DNA from: Acidobacteriota bacterium
GTDB taxonomy: Bacteria > Acidobacteriota > Vicinamibacteria > Vicinamibacterales > UBA8438
Direction: 5' to 3'
DNA: 64,000 nucleotides
Assembly: GCA_009861545.1 (NCBI GenBank)
Contig: VXME01000160.1
Coordinates: 1-64,000, forward strand
Below are positions 1 to 7,329 of the stretch, piece after piece. Numbering within the stretch: the first letter of the stretch is position 1; every line of letters begins with the position of its first letter. The notes under the pieces were generated by a model. It was not told where the DNA came from. It searched no databases and saw only the letters and a list, made by a program, of their open reading frames with translations. Position numbers and translations under genes: made by a program.

Positions 1-853
1 GAATCACCGCCGGCTGTCCGTTGCGGGAACCCTCGCCCCGCTTGAGCGACTCCCCCACCCGCACGTCCGCGATGTCCCGTACCCGGATCGGACGGGTGTC
101 GCGCGTCGCGATCACCGTGGCGCCGATGCTCTCTGCGTCGTGTGCGCGGCCGGCCCCCTGGATGAGATACTCCTGACCGCCGGCGCGGCGGAACCCGGCC
201 GACGTATTGCGGCTGCCGCGCTCCAGGGCAACCTCCACCGCGCTCAGGGGCACGCCGTAGGCCGCGAGCCGCTCCGGCCGAACCAGCACCTCGAACTGCC
301 GCCGCTCGCCGCCGATCACCGTCACCTGCGCGACGCCCGGCGTCGCCAGCACCCGCCGGCGGACCAGCGTCTCCGCCGTCGTGCGCAGCTCCAGCGAGGT
401 ATGGGCGGGCGACTGCAGGGCGACGAACATGATCTCGCCCATGATCGACGACAGCGGGGCCATCATCGGCGCGGCGATGTCGTCGGGCAACGTCGCCGCA
501 ACCCTGGCCAGTCTCTCGCTCACCGTCTGCCGCGCAAGCCGCACGTCGGCGCTCCAGTCGAAGTCGACCCAGATGACCGCGATGCCGACGGCGGTCGACG
601 AGCGCACCCGCCGCACTCCCGCCGCGCCGTTCAGGGCCGCCTCGACGGGAAAGGTGACCAGCGCCTCCATGTCGGTCGGCGCCATCCCGTGCCCCTCGAC
701 CAGCACCGTCACGGTCGGGGCGGTGAGGTCGGGCAGCACGTCGACCGGCATCCGCACCGCCACGTAGCCGCCCCAGGCGAGAAACGCCGCGGCGGAGGCG
801 AGCACCGCCAGCCGGTTGCGCAACGACCACCGGATGAGCGCGTCGAGGAACAT
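1..853 (-). CDS. CusA/CzcA-type RND efflux pump, N-terminal part (cut by window edge)
   Basis: Inner-membrane permease of a tripartite heavy-metal efflux system, exporting metal ions by proton antiport. The visible 284 residues read MFLDALIRWSLRNRLAV, a first membrane helix, then MPVDVLPDLTAPTVTV, the N-terminal signature of the HAE-1/CusA family. The porter-domain segments DFDWSADVRLARQTV, TPGVAQVTVIGG and RPERLAAYGVPL follow. The frame stays open to base 1, so roughly the first quarter of a protein of about 1040 residues is present. The ATG at 851-853 follows a GGGAGA ribosome site. It is the last visible gene of the minus-strand operon that encodes the matching adaptor and channel, separated from them by a methyltransferase gene. 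Substrate (Cu/Ag versus Co/Zn/Cd) cannot be decided because the transmembrane metal-relay residues lie outside the window. Confidence 0.93.
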   Translation of the reverse strand, partial: MFLDALIRWSLRNRLAVLASAAAFLAWGGYVAVRMPVDVLPDLTAPTVTVLVEGHGMAPTDMEALVTFPVEAALNGAAGVRRVRSSTAVGIAVIWVDFDWSADVRLARQTVSERLARVAATLPDDIAAPMMAPLSSIMGEIMFVALQSPAHTSLELRTTAETLVRRRVLATPGVAQVTVIGGERRQFEVLVRPERLAAYGVPLSAVEVALERGSRNTSAGFRRAGGQEYLIQGAGRAHDAESIGATVIATRDTRPIRVRDIADVRVGESLKRGEGSRNGQPAVI

Positions 854-914
854 GGGTCTCTCCCATCACTCGTCCGTCGTCGACCCCGCCTCCGTCCCGA
901 CGTGCACGACGTCC

Positions 915-1652
915 TCAGCGCGTCGCGGCGAACCCGACGATCGGCGGCTGCGCCAGGAAGTCGTCCCAGAACGGATTGCCGCGCTCGGACGGCTGCAACT
1001 GCAGGTCGACCCAACGGAACTCGCTGAATCCGGTCGCGCGAAAGGCGTTCTCGTACGTCTCGCGCGTGAGATAGAAGTTCTCGAGATCGAACCGCCGGCC
1101 GTCGGGGTTGGTGATGGTCCACTGCACGACGTCCCCCTCGGACGGCGGTTGCGCGCAGGTCCTCAGCAGGCCGTACTTCTCCAACGAGCCGGTTCCCGGA
1201 GGAGGATTCCGCGCGTTGTCGTTGAGACCCACGAACCTCCCCCCGGGACGCAGCGCGTCATGACAGGACTGACAGAACCGCCCGAGCTCCTCGGCAGTCC
1301 GCGAGTAGCCCAGGGAGTAGACGGCCACGATCACGTCCACCGGTTCCGGCGGCCGGAACGCGGCGACTTCCGACTGCCGATACGCGCAGCCCAGCGGATC
1401 GCGTTTCTCCAGCTCCTCGGCCCGGCGCACCATCTCCGCGGAGACGTCCACGCCCGTCGCCTCCTTTGCCCCGGCCCGCTTGAGCAGGCGCGTGTAGTAC
1501 CCGTCGCCGCAGGCCATGTCCAGAGCCTTCGCGCCGGTGACGTCTCCCAGCATCTCCACCAGGGTGTACCTCTCGATGGCGTCCCGGAACGGGAGCCGCA
1601 TGGACTCCTGGTAGGCGTCGGCGATGGCTTCGTATTTCTCGATCTGATCCAC
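915..1652 (-). CDS. Class I SAM-dependent methyltransferase inside the metal-efflux operon
   Basis: A 245-residue Rossmann-fold methyltransferase. Motif I is LDMACGDGYYTRLL, near residue 41. Motif II is GVDVSAEMV, and the later motif PGGRFVGLNDN marks the post-IV strand. The substrate is unknown; the fold resembles the ubiE/toxin-resistance type class. I chose a GTG start at 1650-1652 because GGGAGGA lies directly upstream and the protein then begins with DQIEKYEAIADAYQ, the usual N-terminus of the family. An upstream ATG at 1733 would add 27 residues that look non-coding. It lies 93 nt after the adaptor gene and 61 nt before the RND pump gene, all on the same strand, so co-transcription is likely. 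A methyltransferase is not a standard component of Cus/Czc operons; a role in metal or metalloid methylation is possible but unproven. Confidence 0.85.
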   Translation of the reverse strand: MDQIEKYEAIADAYQESMRLPFRDAIERYTLVEMLGDVTGAKALDMACGDGYYTRLLKRAGAKEATGVDVSAEMVRRAEELEKRDPLGCAYRQSEVAAFRPPEPVDVIVAVYSLGYSRTAEELGRFCQSCHDALRPGGRFVGLNDNARNPPPGTGSLEKYGLLRTCAQPPSEGDVVQWTITNPDGRRFDLENFYLTRETYENAFRATGFSEFRWVDLQLQPSERGNPFWDDFLAQPPIVGFAATR

Positions 1653-1745
1653 AGCGTTTCCTCCCGGCTTCCGCCTGAATACTGCCTGCACGAAGCTCCT
1701 TGCAGTTGTCTTCGCGTATGCAGAATATTCCAAGCGGCCCAGGCT

Positions 1746-3296
1746 TCAGTGCGTATGCCCGTGCGCCGGACCCTGCGGCGACAACGCCGCCAGGCGAATG
1801 AGCGGGGCCCCCTGCACGACCACGCGCTCGCCCGGCGCGACGTCGCCGGCGATCTGCACTTGCCCCGCCTCGCGGTTGCCCAGCCGTACCGGACGGCGTT
1901 CGAAGCTCTCGCCCCCAACCTGCACGAAGACCACCGGCTGCCCGGCGTCGTCGACGACGGCGCTCTCCGGTACGGTCACCGCGTCGGTTGCGGCGGACGC
2001 GAAAATGCGCAGCGACACGGCCTGCCCCACGGCCAGCCGTCGGTCGGGATCGCGCAGCTCGTAGATGATCGGTACGGTTCGCGCCTCGGGCTCCAGGACG
2101 CGTCCGACCGAGACCAGCCGGTCGAGCGCGATGGGAGCGCCGAAGCCCGGCACCTCCAGCTCGGCCCCCGCCAGCTCGTCGATTCGCGCCAGGGCCGCCT
2201 CGGGCAAGGCGCCTTCCACGTGCACCCGATCGAGCGCGATCAGCCGGAACAGCCGCGCCCCCGCGTCGACGCTGGCTCCGGGTGTAGCGTCCGACGCGGC
2301 CACCACGCCGCTGATTGGCGCGCGGAGTACGAAACGGGTGTCGCGTCCACCCTCCCCCTCGCCGGTCCGCGTCAGGTCGAGCTGGGCCAGGTGCGCCTCG
2401 GCCGCGGCCAACCGCGCTTCGGCCGTCTGCTCGGCCACCCGCGCCTCCAGCCGCCGCCGCTCGGGCAGGGCCCCCGCCACCACCAGCCTGTCCGCCCGGG
2501 AGCGCTCCGCCCGCTCCAGCTCGAGCGCGTTGCGCGCCTCGGCCACGGCCAGCTCCAGTGCCGGGCGATCCTCCCCGTGCCCGCTGTGGGGAATGATCTC
2601 CGCCAGCGACTCGCCGCGGGTTACGTGGGATCCGACCGGATGCGCCGGCAGGTCGTCCGCCAGCCGGCCCGCGACCGGTGTCGTCACGTCGGCGCGGCCG
2701 CCGGTGCGCGGCTCGATCTCGGCGGCAATCACCAGGCTCTCGGCGATCTGCCGCGTCCCGGCCTCCGCCGTCGCGAAATCGAGTGTCCACTGCTGTTCCT
2801 TCAGGAACGTAATCGAGCTGTCGTCCTCCTCCTCGACCGCGGAGAGGGCCGCGCCCGCGGCGGGCGCAAGCACCGTGACCTCGCCCAGATCGTGGCGGTC
2901 CGCCAGCCCCGGCGCATCGAGGACCACCGAAAGACGGTAGCGCCCGGCGCGCGACGGCGCGACGTCGATCCCGAAGATGCCCGGGCGTCCCGGGGCATCC
3001 ACCGTGAAGGCCTCCTCCCGCCCTCCGGCCAGGCGGACCTCGGCACGGCCCGCCCGCAGGGGCTCGAACGTCGAGAGATCGGTGAAGTGGATGGCGAAGC
3101 GGCTCGTCTCGCCCTCGACCAGCGGGGGATATTCCATGAACAGCTCGCTCCGCCCGGTCCAGCGCGTCTCGACCACCGGAGGAATCTCCTCCGCGTCGAC
3201 CACCTCGATGGCGCCGGCTCCGCCGCCGCACGCAAGTGCGAGACAGGCCGTCAACGCCCAGCCGCCGCCGATCAACGTTCGGCTCATGATGCTCAT
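1746..3296 (-). CDS. RND efflux periplasmic adaptor (CusB/HlyD family) with extra N-terminal domain
   Basis: Membrane-fusion protein of 516 residues linking the RND pump to the outer-membrane channel. The N-terminus has a short hydrophobic segment ending in LTACLALAC, a plausible lipobox, so the protein is probably lipid anchored. An immunoglobulin-like region (about residues 45-130) precedes the biotinyl-lipoyl/barrel-sandwich halves (TTPVAGRLADDLPAHPVGS and FVLRAPISGVVAASDATPG). These flank an Ala/Glu-rich coiled-coil hairpin; a beta-barrel and C-terminal domain follow. The C-terminus ends in HGHTH, a possible metal-binding tail. The ATG at 3294-3296 overlaps the stop of the upstream TolC-type gene by four bases (ATGA), indicating translational coupling. 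A second in-frame ATG lies nine bases later. Confidence 0.9.
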   Translation of the reverse strand: MSIMSRTLIGGGWALTACLALACGGGAGAIEVVDAEEIPPVVETRWTGRSELFMEYPPLVEGETSRFAIHFTDLSTFEPLRAGRAEVRLAGGREEAFTVDAPGRPGIFGIDVAPSRAGRYRLSVVLDAPGLADRHDLGEVTVLAPAAGAALSAVEEEDDSSITFLKEQQWTLDFATAEAGTRQIAESLVIAAEIEPRTGGRADVTTPVAGRLADDLPAHPVGSHVTRGESLAEIIPHSGHGEDRPALELAVAEARNALELERAERSRADRLVVAGALPERRRLEARVAEQTAEARLAAAEAHLAQLDLTRTGEGEGGRDTRFVLRAPISGVVAASDATPGASVDAGARLFRLIALDRVHVEGALPEAALARIDELAGAELEVPGFGAPIALDRLVSVGRVLEPEARTVPIIYELRDPDRRLAVGQAVSLRIFASAATDAVTVPESAVVDDAGQPVVFVQVGGESFERRPVRLGNREAGQVQIAGDVAPGERVVVQGAPLIRLAALSPQGPAHGHTH

Positions 3297-4564
3297 GGCG
3301 CCGCCTCCCCTCCCATCGCCAGGTCGAGATCGATGGCGGCCCGGCGCGCGGCAGCGGACAGCTCCAGGAGCCGGAGCCCCGCGCCGACCACCACCCGACG
3401 CGCGTCGAGCAGCTCGAGAATCCCGTACTCGCCTTCCTCGTAGGCCGCCGTGGCGATCACGGCCAACTCCGCCGCGGGCTCGACCGACGCGACGCGGTAG
3501 CGGTCGGCCAGCGCGCGGTACCGCGAGGCGGCAACGTGCGCCGCGCGCACCTCGCTCCGAATCCGGGCGCGCAGCGCCCGCCGCTCGGCATCCGTTCTCG
3601 CCCGCGCCGCCTCGGCCCGCGCCACCTGCGCCTGCCCGCGATTGAAGAACGGGACCCCGACGGTCGCCGCCACCACGTAGCCCGATTCGCGGCCCCGCGC
3701 CGGGCCGCTCCACTTCAGCCCGGCGGTGACGGCCGCCGACGGCAGCCGCAACCGCTCGGCGGCGCGGCGTTCGGTCGCCCAACGCGTCTCCCGCGAGGCC
3801 AGCGCCCGGTAGTCAGCCCGCTGCGCCAGCGCCGACGCCACCAGCGCGGCCGGGTCCGGAACGGGCGCCGTATCCAGCAACCCGCCCACTGCCGAGAGCC
3901 CGCTCGGATCGGTCCCCGGCTCCAGATACGCCGCCAATCGCGCCTGCGCCGTCAGGCGCCCGATGACCGCCGCTTCGAGGTCGGTCTCGACGTCGGCCAC
4001 CTCCCGCTCGGTGCGCAGCCGGTCGAAGCGGGAGCCCTCGCCCTCCCGCTCGCGTGCGCGCAGCACTTCCACCAGGCGGGCGAGCTCCCGCAGTCCGCCC
4101 TCCAGCACCGCCACCCGTTCCTGGGCCAGCAGGAGGTCCGTGAAGGCCAGGCGCAACCGCGACTCGAACGCCAGCCGGGAGGCGTCGGCGCGCGCCTTGG
4201 CGCCCGCCCCGGTATGCCCGGCCGCCTCGCGGAGCAATCCCACGCGGCCCCGCACCGGCAACTCGTGGGAGAACAGGAGGAAATCGTCGCTGGCGAGACC
4301 GATGTCCTCCCGCGTGTAGCCAACCGTCGGATTGGCGAGCAGGCCCCGCTCCCGCGCCTCGGCCTCGGCCTCGCGCACGGCAAGGCGCAGCGCCAGCAGA
4401 TAGGGATGCCCGGCGCGCATCCGGTCGAGCGCCTCCTCCTCGGTCAGCGGCTGACCGGACGCCGCGGGAGCCGTCACCCCCAGGATCCCCGCCAGAAGCA
4501 GTGATCGCGAGATGCATCGCCGACCGAATGCAGCGCGAGTTGTGCCACGGCCTCCTGAACGCAT
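3293..4564 (-). CDS. TolC-family outer-membrane efflux channel (CusC/CzcC-like)
   Basis: A 423-residue outer-membrane efflux protein. A signal peptide (SLLLAGILGVTAPAASGQ) is followed by PLTEEEALDRMRAGHPYLLA, the typical mature start of CzcC-type channels. The rest is Ala/Arg/Glu-rich amphipathic helix with the internal duplication expected of TolC proteins (LANPTVGYTREDIG in the first half, VAATVGVPFFNRGQAQVARAE in the second). It heads the tripartite set in the order channel, adaptor, pump, with a four-base overlap into the adaptor. Transcription probably starts upstream of the His-rich gene 105 nt away or in the gap between them. Confidence 0.9.
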   Translation of the reverse strand: MRSGGRGTTRAAFGRRCISRSLLLAGILGVTAPAASGQPLTEEEALDRMRAGHPYLLALRLAVREAEAEARERGLLANPTVGYTREDIGLASDDFLLFSHELPVRGRVGLLREAAGHTGAGAKARADASRLAFESRLRLAFTDLLLAQERVAVLEGGLRELARLVEVLRAREREGEGSRFDRLRTEREVADVETDLEAAVIGRLTAQARLAAYLEPGTDPSGLSAVGGLLDTAPVPDPAALVASALAQRADYRALASRETRWATERRAAERLRLPSAAVTAGLKWSGPARGRESGYVVAATVGVPFFNRGQAQVARAEAARARTDAERRALRARIRSEVRAAHVAASRYRALADRYRVASVEPAAELAVIATAAYEEGEYGILELLDARRVVVGAGLRLLELSAAARRAAIDLDLAMGGEAAP

Positions 4565-4669
4565 GCGTTGCCCTCTCCTGATCCGTCCGCAAGAACGGTG
4601 GACGGCCTCCTTCGATCACGAAACGTCCACTCGCGGGCAGCGGTAGCCACACCCGCGGCGGACGGAGCG

Positions 4670-5101
4670 TCAGAAGCGGAGGGGAGGAGCGCGTGCGGCG
4701 AGGAGTATCAGAGGCGGGGGGTCGGGACCGGCGTCCGCTGCGACTCGGGCACGCAGGTCCCCGGGGCCGGCAGGGACGGCTGACGCCGGCGCATCGACCA
4801 CCGCGCGGGGTGCATCAAGCCCCGCCGACGCAGTCTCGACGGCCGCCGCCGACAGCGCGACCGCGGCGTGCCGGTGCGACGCGGCGCCGGTCGCTAACGC
4901 GCCGCCGGTGCGAGAAGCGGGGCTGCCGCCCAGGTGCCAGTGCGCACCCTCGGCGTGATGGTGCGCGCAATGCTCGTCGGCGCGCCCTGCGTGCGACGCA
5001 CCGTGGTGGGCGCCGTGCGCGTGTACGTGCAGGAAGGGTGCGGTCGCACCGGACGACACCAGCGCCACGACGAGCAGCAGGCGGGCGATGCAGTGAAGCA
5101 T
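4670..5101 (-). CDS. Small secreted His-rich protein, probable periplasmic metal binder
   Basis: A 143-residue protein of no recognised family. The ATG at 5099-5101 follows AGGATAGGAGTG, a good ribosome site. It begins with a clear signal peptide (MLHCIARLLLVVALVSSGA). A His-dense stretch follows (HVHAHGAHHG, then HCAHHHAEGAHWH, about residues 25-55), and the tail is Ala/Pro-rich. Position immediately upstream of the Cus/Czc-like channel, adaptor and pump suggests it binds metal in the periplasm for the efflux system. That is inference from composition and context, not homology. The C-terminal half is low complexity. Confidence 0.7.
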   Translation of the reverse strand: MLHCIARLLLVVALVSSGATAPFLHVHAHGAHHGASHAGRADEHCAHHHAEGAHWHLGGSPASRTGGALATGAASHRHAAVALSAAAVETASAGLDAPRAVVDAPASAVPAGPGDLRARVAADAGPDPPPLILLAARAPPLRF

Positions 5102-5242
5102 CACTCCTATCCTTACGGCCGCTTCGGGCGCTGTCAACCCCCGGATGCGAAGCGGAGCGCGAGCGTATCGCAACGGCGGGACCACGGCCGCGTCCGTTGC
5201 CCCACGCGCACCTGGGCGGTAGGATGGCGGACAGGCTCACCG

Positions 5243-5968
5243 ATGTCCGACAAGGCCCGTCCCGGCGCGCCGCGGTGGATCGCTTTGCACTCGTACAACG
5301 TCCGCATCTGCCATTGGATCAACGTTGTGGCCGGCGCCTATCTGCTGCTGAGCGGCATCCACATCTTCCTGGACTTCCCGGAGCTGTACTGGGGCCATAC
5401 CGGTTACCAGGGCTACCCGGCAATCTTCCGGCTCGCGGACTGGGGCATCTCCTGGGACGAGGCCGGCGCGCTGGGGAACCGGATGTGGGGGCGGAACTAC
5501 CATTTCACGTTCGCCTGGGTGTTTCTCCTGAACGGTCTCGTCTACGCCGGATGGAGCCTCGCGACCGGCCACTTTCGCGACCGCCTGCTGCCCCGCCGCG
5601 ATGAGCTCACGGCCCGCCACCTGCGCGCCGAGCTGCGCGATCATCTGCCCGGACGGGGGCAGGCGCGGGCCGCGGCCACCCGCTACGGGGTCCTGCAGAA
5701 GCTCTCCTATCTCCTGCTGCTCCTGCTCTTCGTACCGCTGATGACCCTGACCGGGCTGGCGCAGTCGCCCGGCTTCACTGCGGCGATGCCGTGGCTGCTC
5801 GACCTGTTCGGCGGGCGGCAGTCGGCGCGTACGCTCCACAGCATCGGCACCGTCGTGTTCGTCGTCTTCGTATTCGTGCACGTGCTGGAGGTTCTGGCGG
5901 CCGGTGCAGCCAACCGGATCCGCTCGATGATCACCGGCAAGTTCCTGTCAACGGGAGAGGGGCCATGA
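5243..5968 (+). CDS. b-type cytochrome membrane subunit (cytochrome b561/FdnI-HyaC type)
   Basis: A 241-residue integral membrane protein with about four or five hydrophobic helices. Histidines sit at positions expected for haem b: VRICHWINVVAG in the first helix, YHFTFAWVF in the middle and LHSIGTVVFV/FVHVLEVLA near the C-terminus. The ATG at 5243 was chosen because it begins just before the soluble lead-in to the first helix; longer versions lack plausible starts. Its stop overlaps the start of the molybdopterin protein (ATGA), so the two are co-translated. It most likely passes electrons between the quinone pool and that oxidoreductase. It is not a clear MsrQ (YedZ) sequence. Confidence 0.83.
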   Translation: MSDKARPGAPRWIALHSYNVRICHWINVVAGAYLLLSGIHIFLDFPELYWGHTGYQGYPAIFRLADWGISWDEAGALGNRMWGRNYHFTFAWVFLLNGLVYAGWSLATGHFRDRLLPRRDELTARHLRAELRDHLPGRGQARAAATRYGVLQKLSYLLLLLLFVPLMTLTGLAQSPGFTAAMPWLLDLFGGRQSARTLHSIGTVVFVVFVFVHVLEVLAAGAANRIRSMITGKFLSTGEGP

Positions 5969-6759
5969 GTATGCCGACTTCCGAAGCACCGCGAATCGTC
6001 GGTCCCCCCGGTCCGCGACCGATCTCGCGCCGCCGCCTCCTGGCGAGCGTTCCGGCCCTGGGAGGGCTGCTGGCCGGATGTACGCGAGAGCGATACATGC
6101 CGCCGAACGTCCGGGGAGGCCTGATCGGCGCGGCCGACGTGCTGACCATGAGCACGAACCGACTGCTGCTCAGGGACCAGCCGCTGGCGCGGGAGTACGG
6201 GCCGGACGACATCGCCCCGGAGTTTCCCACCTGGGGCCAGACCAATCCCGACGACGACGAGTACCAACGGCTGCGGCGGGACGGCTTCCGGGACTGGCGC
6301 CTGCCGGTGAGCGGCCTCGTGGAACGGCCGGCGTCGCTGTCGCTCGACGATATTCGGCGTCTGCCGTCGCGCACGCAGATCACCGCCCACGTGTGCGAGC
6401 AGGGCTGGTCGGCGATCGCCGAATGGACCGGCGCCCCGCTGCTGCGGGTACTCGAGGCGGCCGGCGGCGTGCGGGCCGAGGCGCGCTACGCGGTCTTCCA
6501 CACCTTCGACGGCTGGTACGAGAGCATCGACATGTTCGACGTCGTGCACCCGCAGACGATCCTCGCCTACGGCCTCAACGGCGAAGACCTGCCGCTGGGC
6601 AACGGTGCGCCGGTTCGGCTGCGGGTCGAGCGGCAGTGCGGCTACAAGAACGTGAAGTTCCTGAAGACGCTCCAGGTAGTCGACTCGATCGCCGGGTTCG
6701 GCCGGGGCCGCGGCGGACTGAGCGCGGACTACGGGTTCCACTGGTACGCCGGCGTCTGA
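5965..6759 (+). CDS. Molybdopterin-dependent oxidoreductase, sulfite-oxidase/MsrP (YedY) family
   Basis: A 264-residue Mo-cofactor enzyme of the sulfite-oxidase fold. The N-terminus carries a Tat-like motif (SRRRLLASVPALGGLLAGC) whose hydrophobic part ends in a lipobox, so the mature protein is probably exported folded and then lipid anchored at its Cys. The Mo-ligating cysteine is most likely the one in AHVCEQGWSAIAEW. The C-terminal segment VERQCGYKNVKFLKTLQVVD is typical of the MsrP/YedY subgroup. It overlaps the cytochrome b gene by four bases; the pair would form a membrane-bound redox module. Substrate could be oxidised methionine, sulfite or another S/N-oxide; sequence alone does not decide. 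Confidence 0.88.
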   Translation: MSMPTSEAPRIVGPPGPRPISRRRLLASVPALGGLLAGCTRERYMPPNVRGGLIGAADVLTMSTNRLLLRDQPLAREYGPDDIAPEFPTWGQTNPDDDEYQRLRRDGFRDWRLPVSGLVERPASLSLDDIRRLPSRTQITAHVCEQGWSAIAEWTGAPLLRVLEAAGGVRAEARYAVFHTFDGWYESIDMFDVVHPQTILAYGLNGEDLPLGNGAPVRLRVERQCGYKNVKFLKTLQVVDSIAGFGRGRGGLSADYGFHWYAGV

Positions 6760-6761
6760 AG

Positions 6762-6789
6762 GCCGGATCCGCGGCGCCACGGATCCGGC
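6762..6789 (+). terminator. Perfect 10-bp hairpin after the oxidoreductase gene
   Basis: GCCGGATCCG (6762-6771) and CGGATCCGGC (6780-6789) form a perfect inverted repeat with an 8-nt loop, starting three bases after the stop codon. There is no T-run after it, so it may act as a factor-dependent terminator or an mRNA 3' stabiliser rather than a classical intrinsic terminator. Confidence 0.5.
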
Positions 6790-6823
6790 GCGTTGCGGCG
6801 CGGGCGCCGCCATCGATCCGGAG

Positions 6824-6852
6824 TTGACAGACGGCGCGCGCCCCCGTAGCGT
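6824..6852 (+). promoter_or_regulatory. Candidate sigma70-type promoter
   Basis: TTGACA at 6824-6829 is a perfect -35 hexamer. A 17-bp spacer leads to TAGCGT at 6847-6852, which keeps the key T, A and final T of a -10 box. It lies 27 bases before the ATG of the secreted protein at 6880 and just after the hairpin ending the previous unit. Confidence 0.5.
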
Positions 6853-6879
6853 GAAAGGCGCCCTTGGTGAGGGAAACGC

Positions 6880-7281
6880 ATGCGAATTGCGCCGATGGCC
6901 TGCGTTGCGATGGTCGCCGTGCTGCTCGCCGCGCCGGCGGTCGCGGAGCAGCAGCCCGCATCCGTCGACGAGGCGACAATCGACACCCGCATTCCTACGG
7001 TCTCTCTCGATCGGATCAAGCGTCGCATGGCGGCCCTCCCCGCCGACGACGGGCGACTGCTGCTGCGTCTGACCGCGCGCGTCGACGTCTACGCCCGCGC
7101 CCAGGCCGTCGAGGTTCTCCAGGGGTTCAACGTGGAAAGCTGGACCTCGCTCCTCGGCGGGCGCACGGGGGGCGCGATCGCGTACGGCTCGCCTACCCAC
7201 AACGAGACGGTCAACGCCATGACGCCGGAGTTCTGGCGACAGCGGGCCTCCAGCCTCGCCGGGATCGGCGTCGGTTGGTAG
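6880..7281 (+). CDS. Secreted protein of unknown function
   Basis: A 133-residue protein not matched to a known family. It has a signal peptide (MACVAMVAVLLAAPAVA) and a polar mature region with SLDRIKRRMAALP and LTARVDVYARAQAVEVLQGF. A glycine-rich segment and TPEFWRQRASSLAG follow near the end. The ATG is preceded by GAGGGAAACGC, a good ribosome site, and by the promoter-like elements at 6824-6852. It is followed 48 nt later by the large DUF5916 gene. Periplasmic or secreted location is supported; function is not. Confidence 0.65.
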   Translation: MRIAPMACVAMVAVLLAAPAVAEQQPASVDEATIDTRIPTVSLDRIKRRMAALPADDGRLLLRLTARVDVYARAQAVEVLQGFNVESWTSLLGGRTGGAIAYGSPTHNETVNAMTPEFWRQRASSLAGIGVGW

Positions 7282-7329
7282 CCCCACCCCAACACGGATA
7301 GCTGAACTGCCGGTAGACTAGGCGCAGCA

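Noticed and set aside
1258-3231. 657-codon frame opposite in phase to the adaptor gene
   Set aside because: Arg/Gly-rich translation without domains, fully explained as a shadow of the adaptor and methyltransferase genes.
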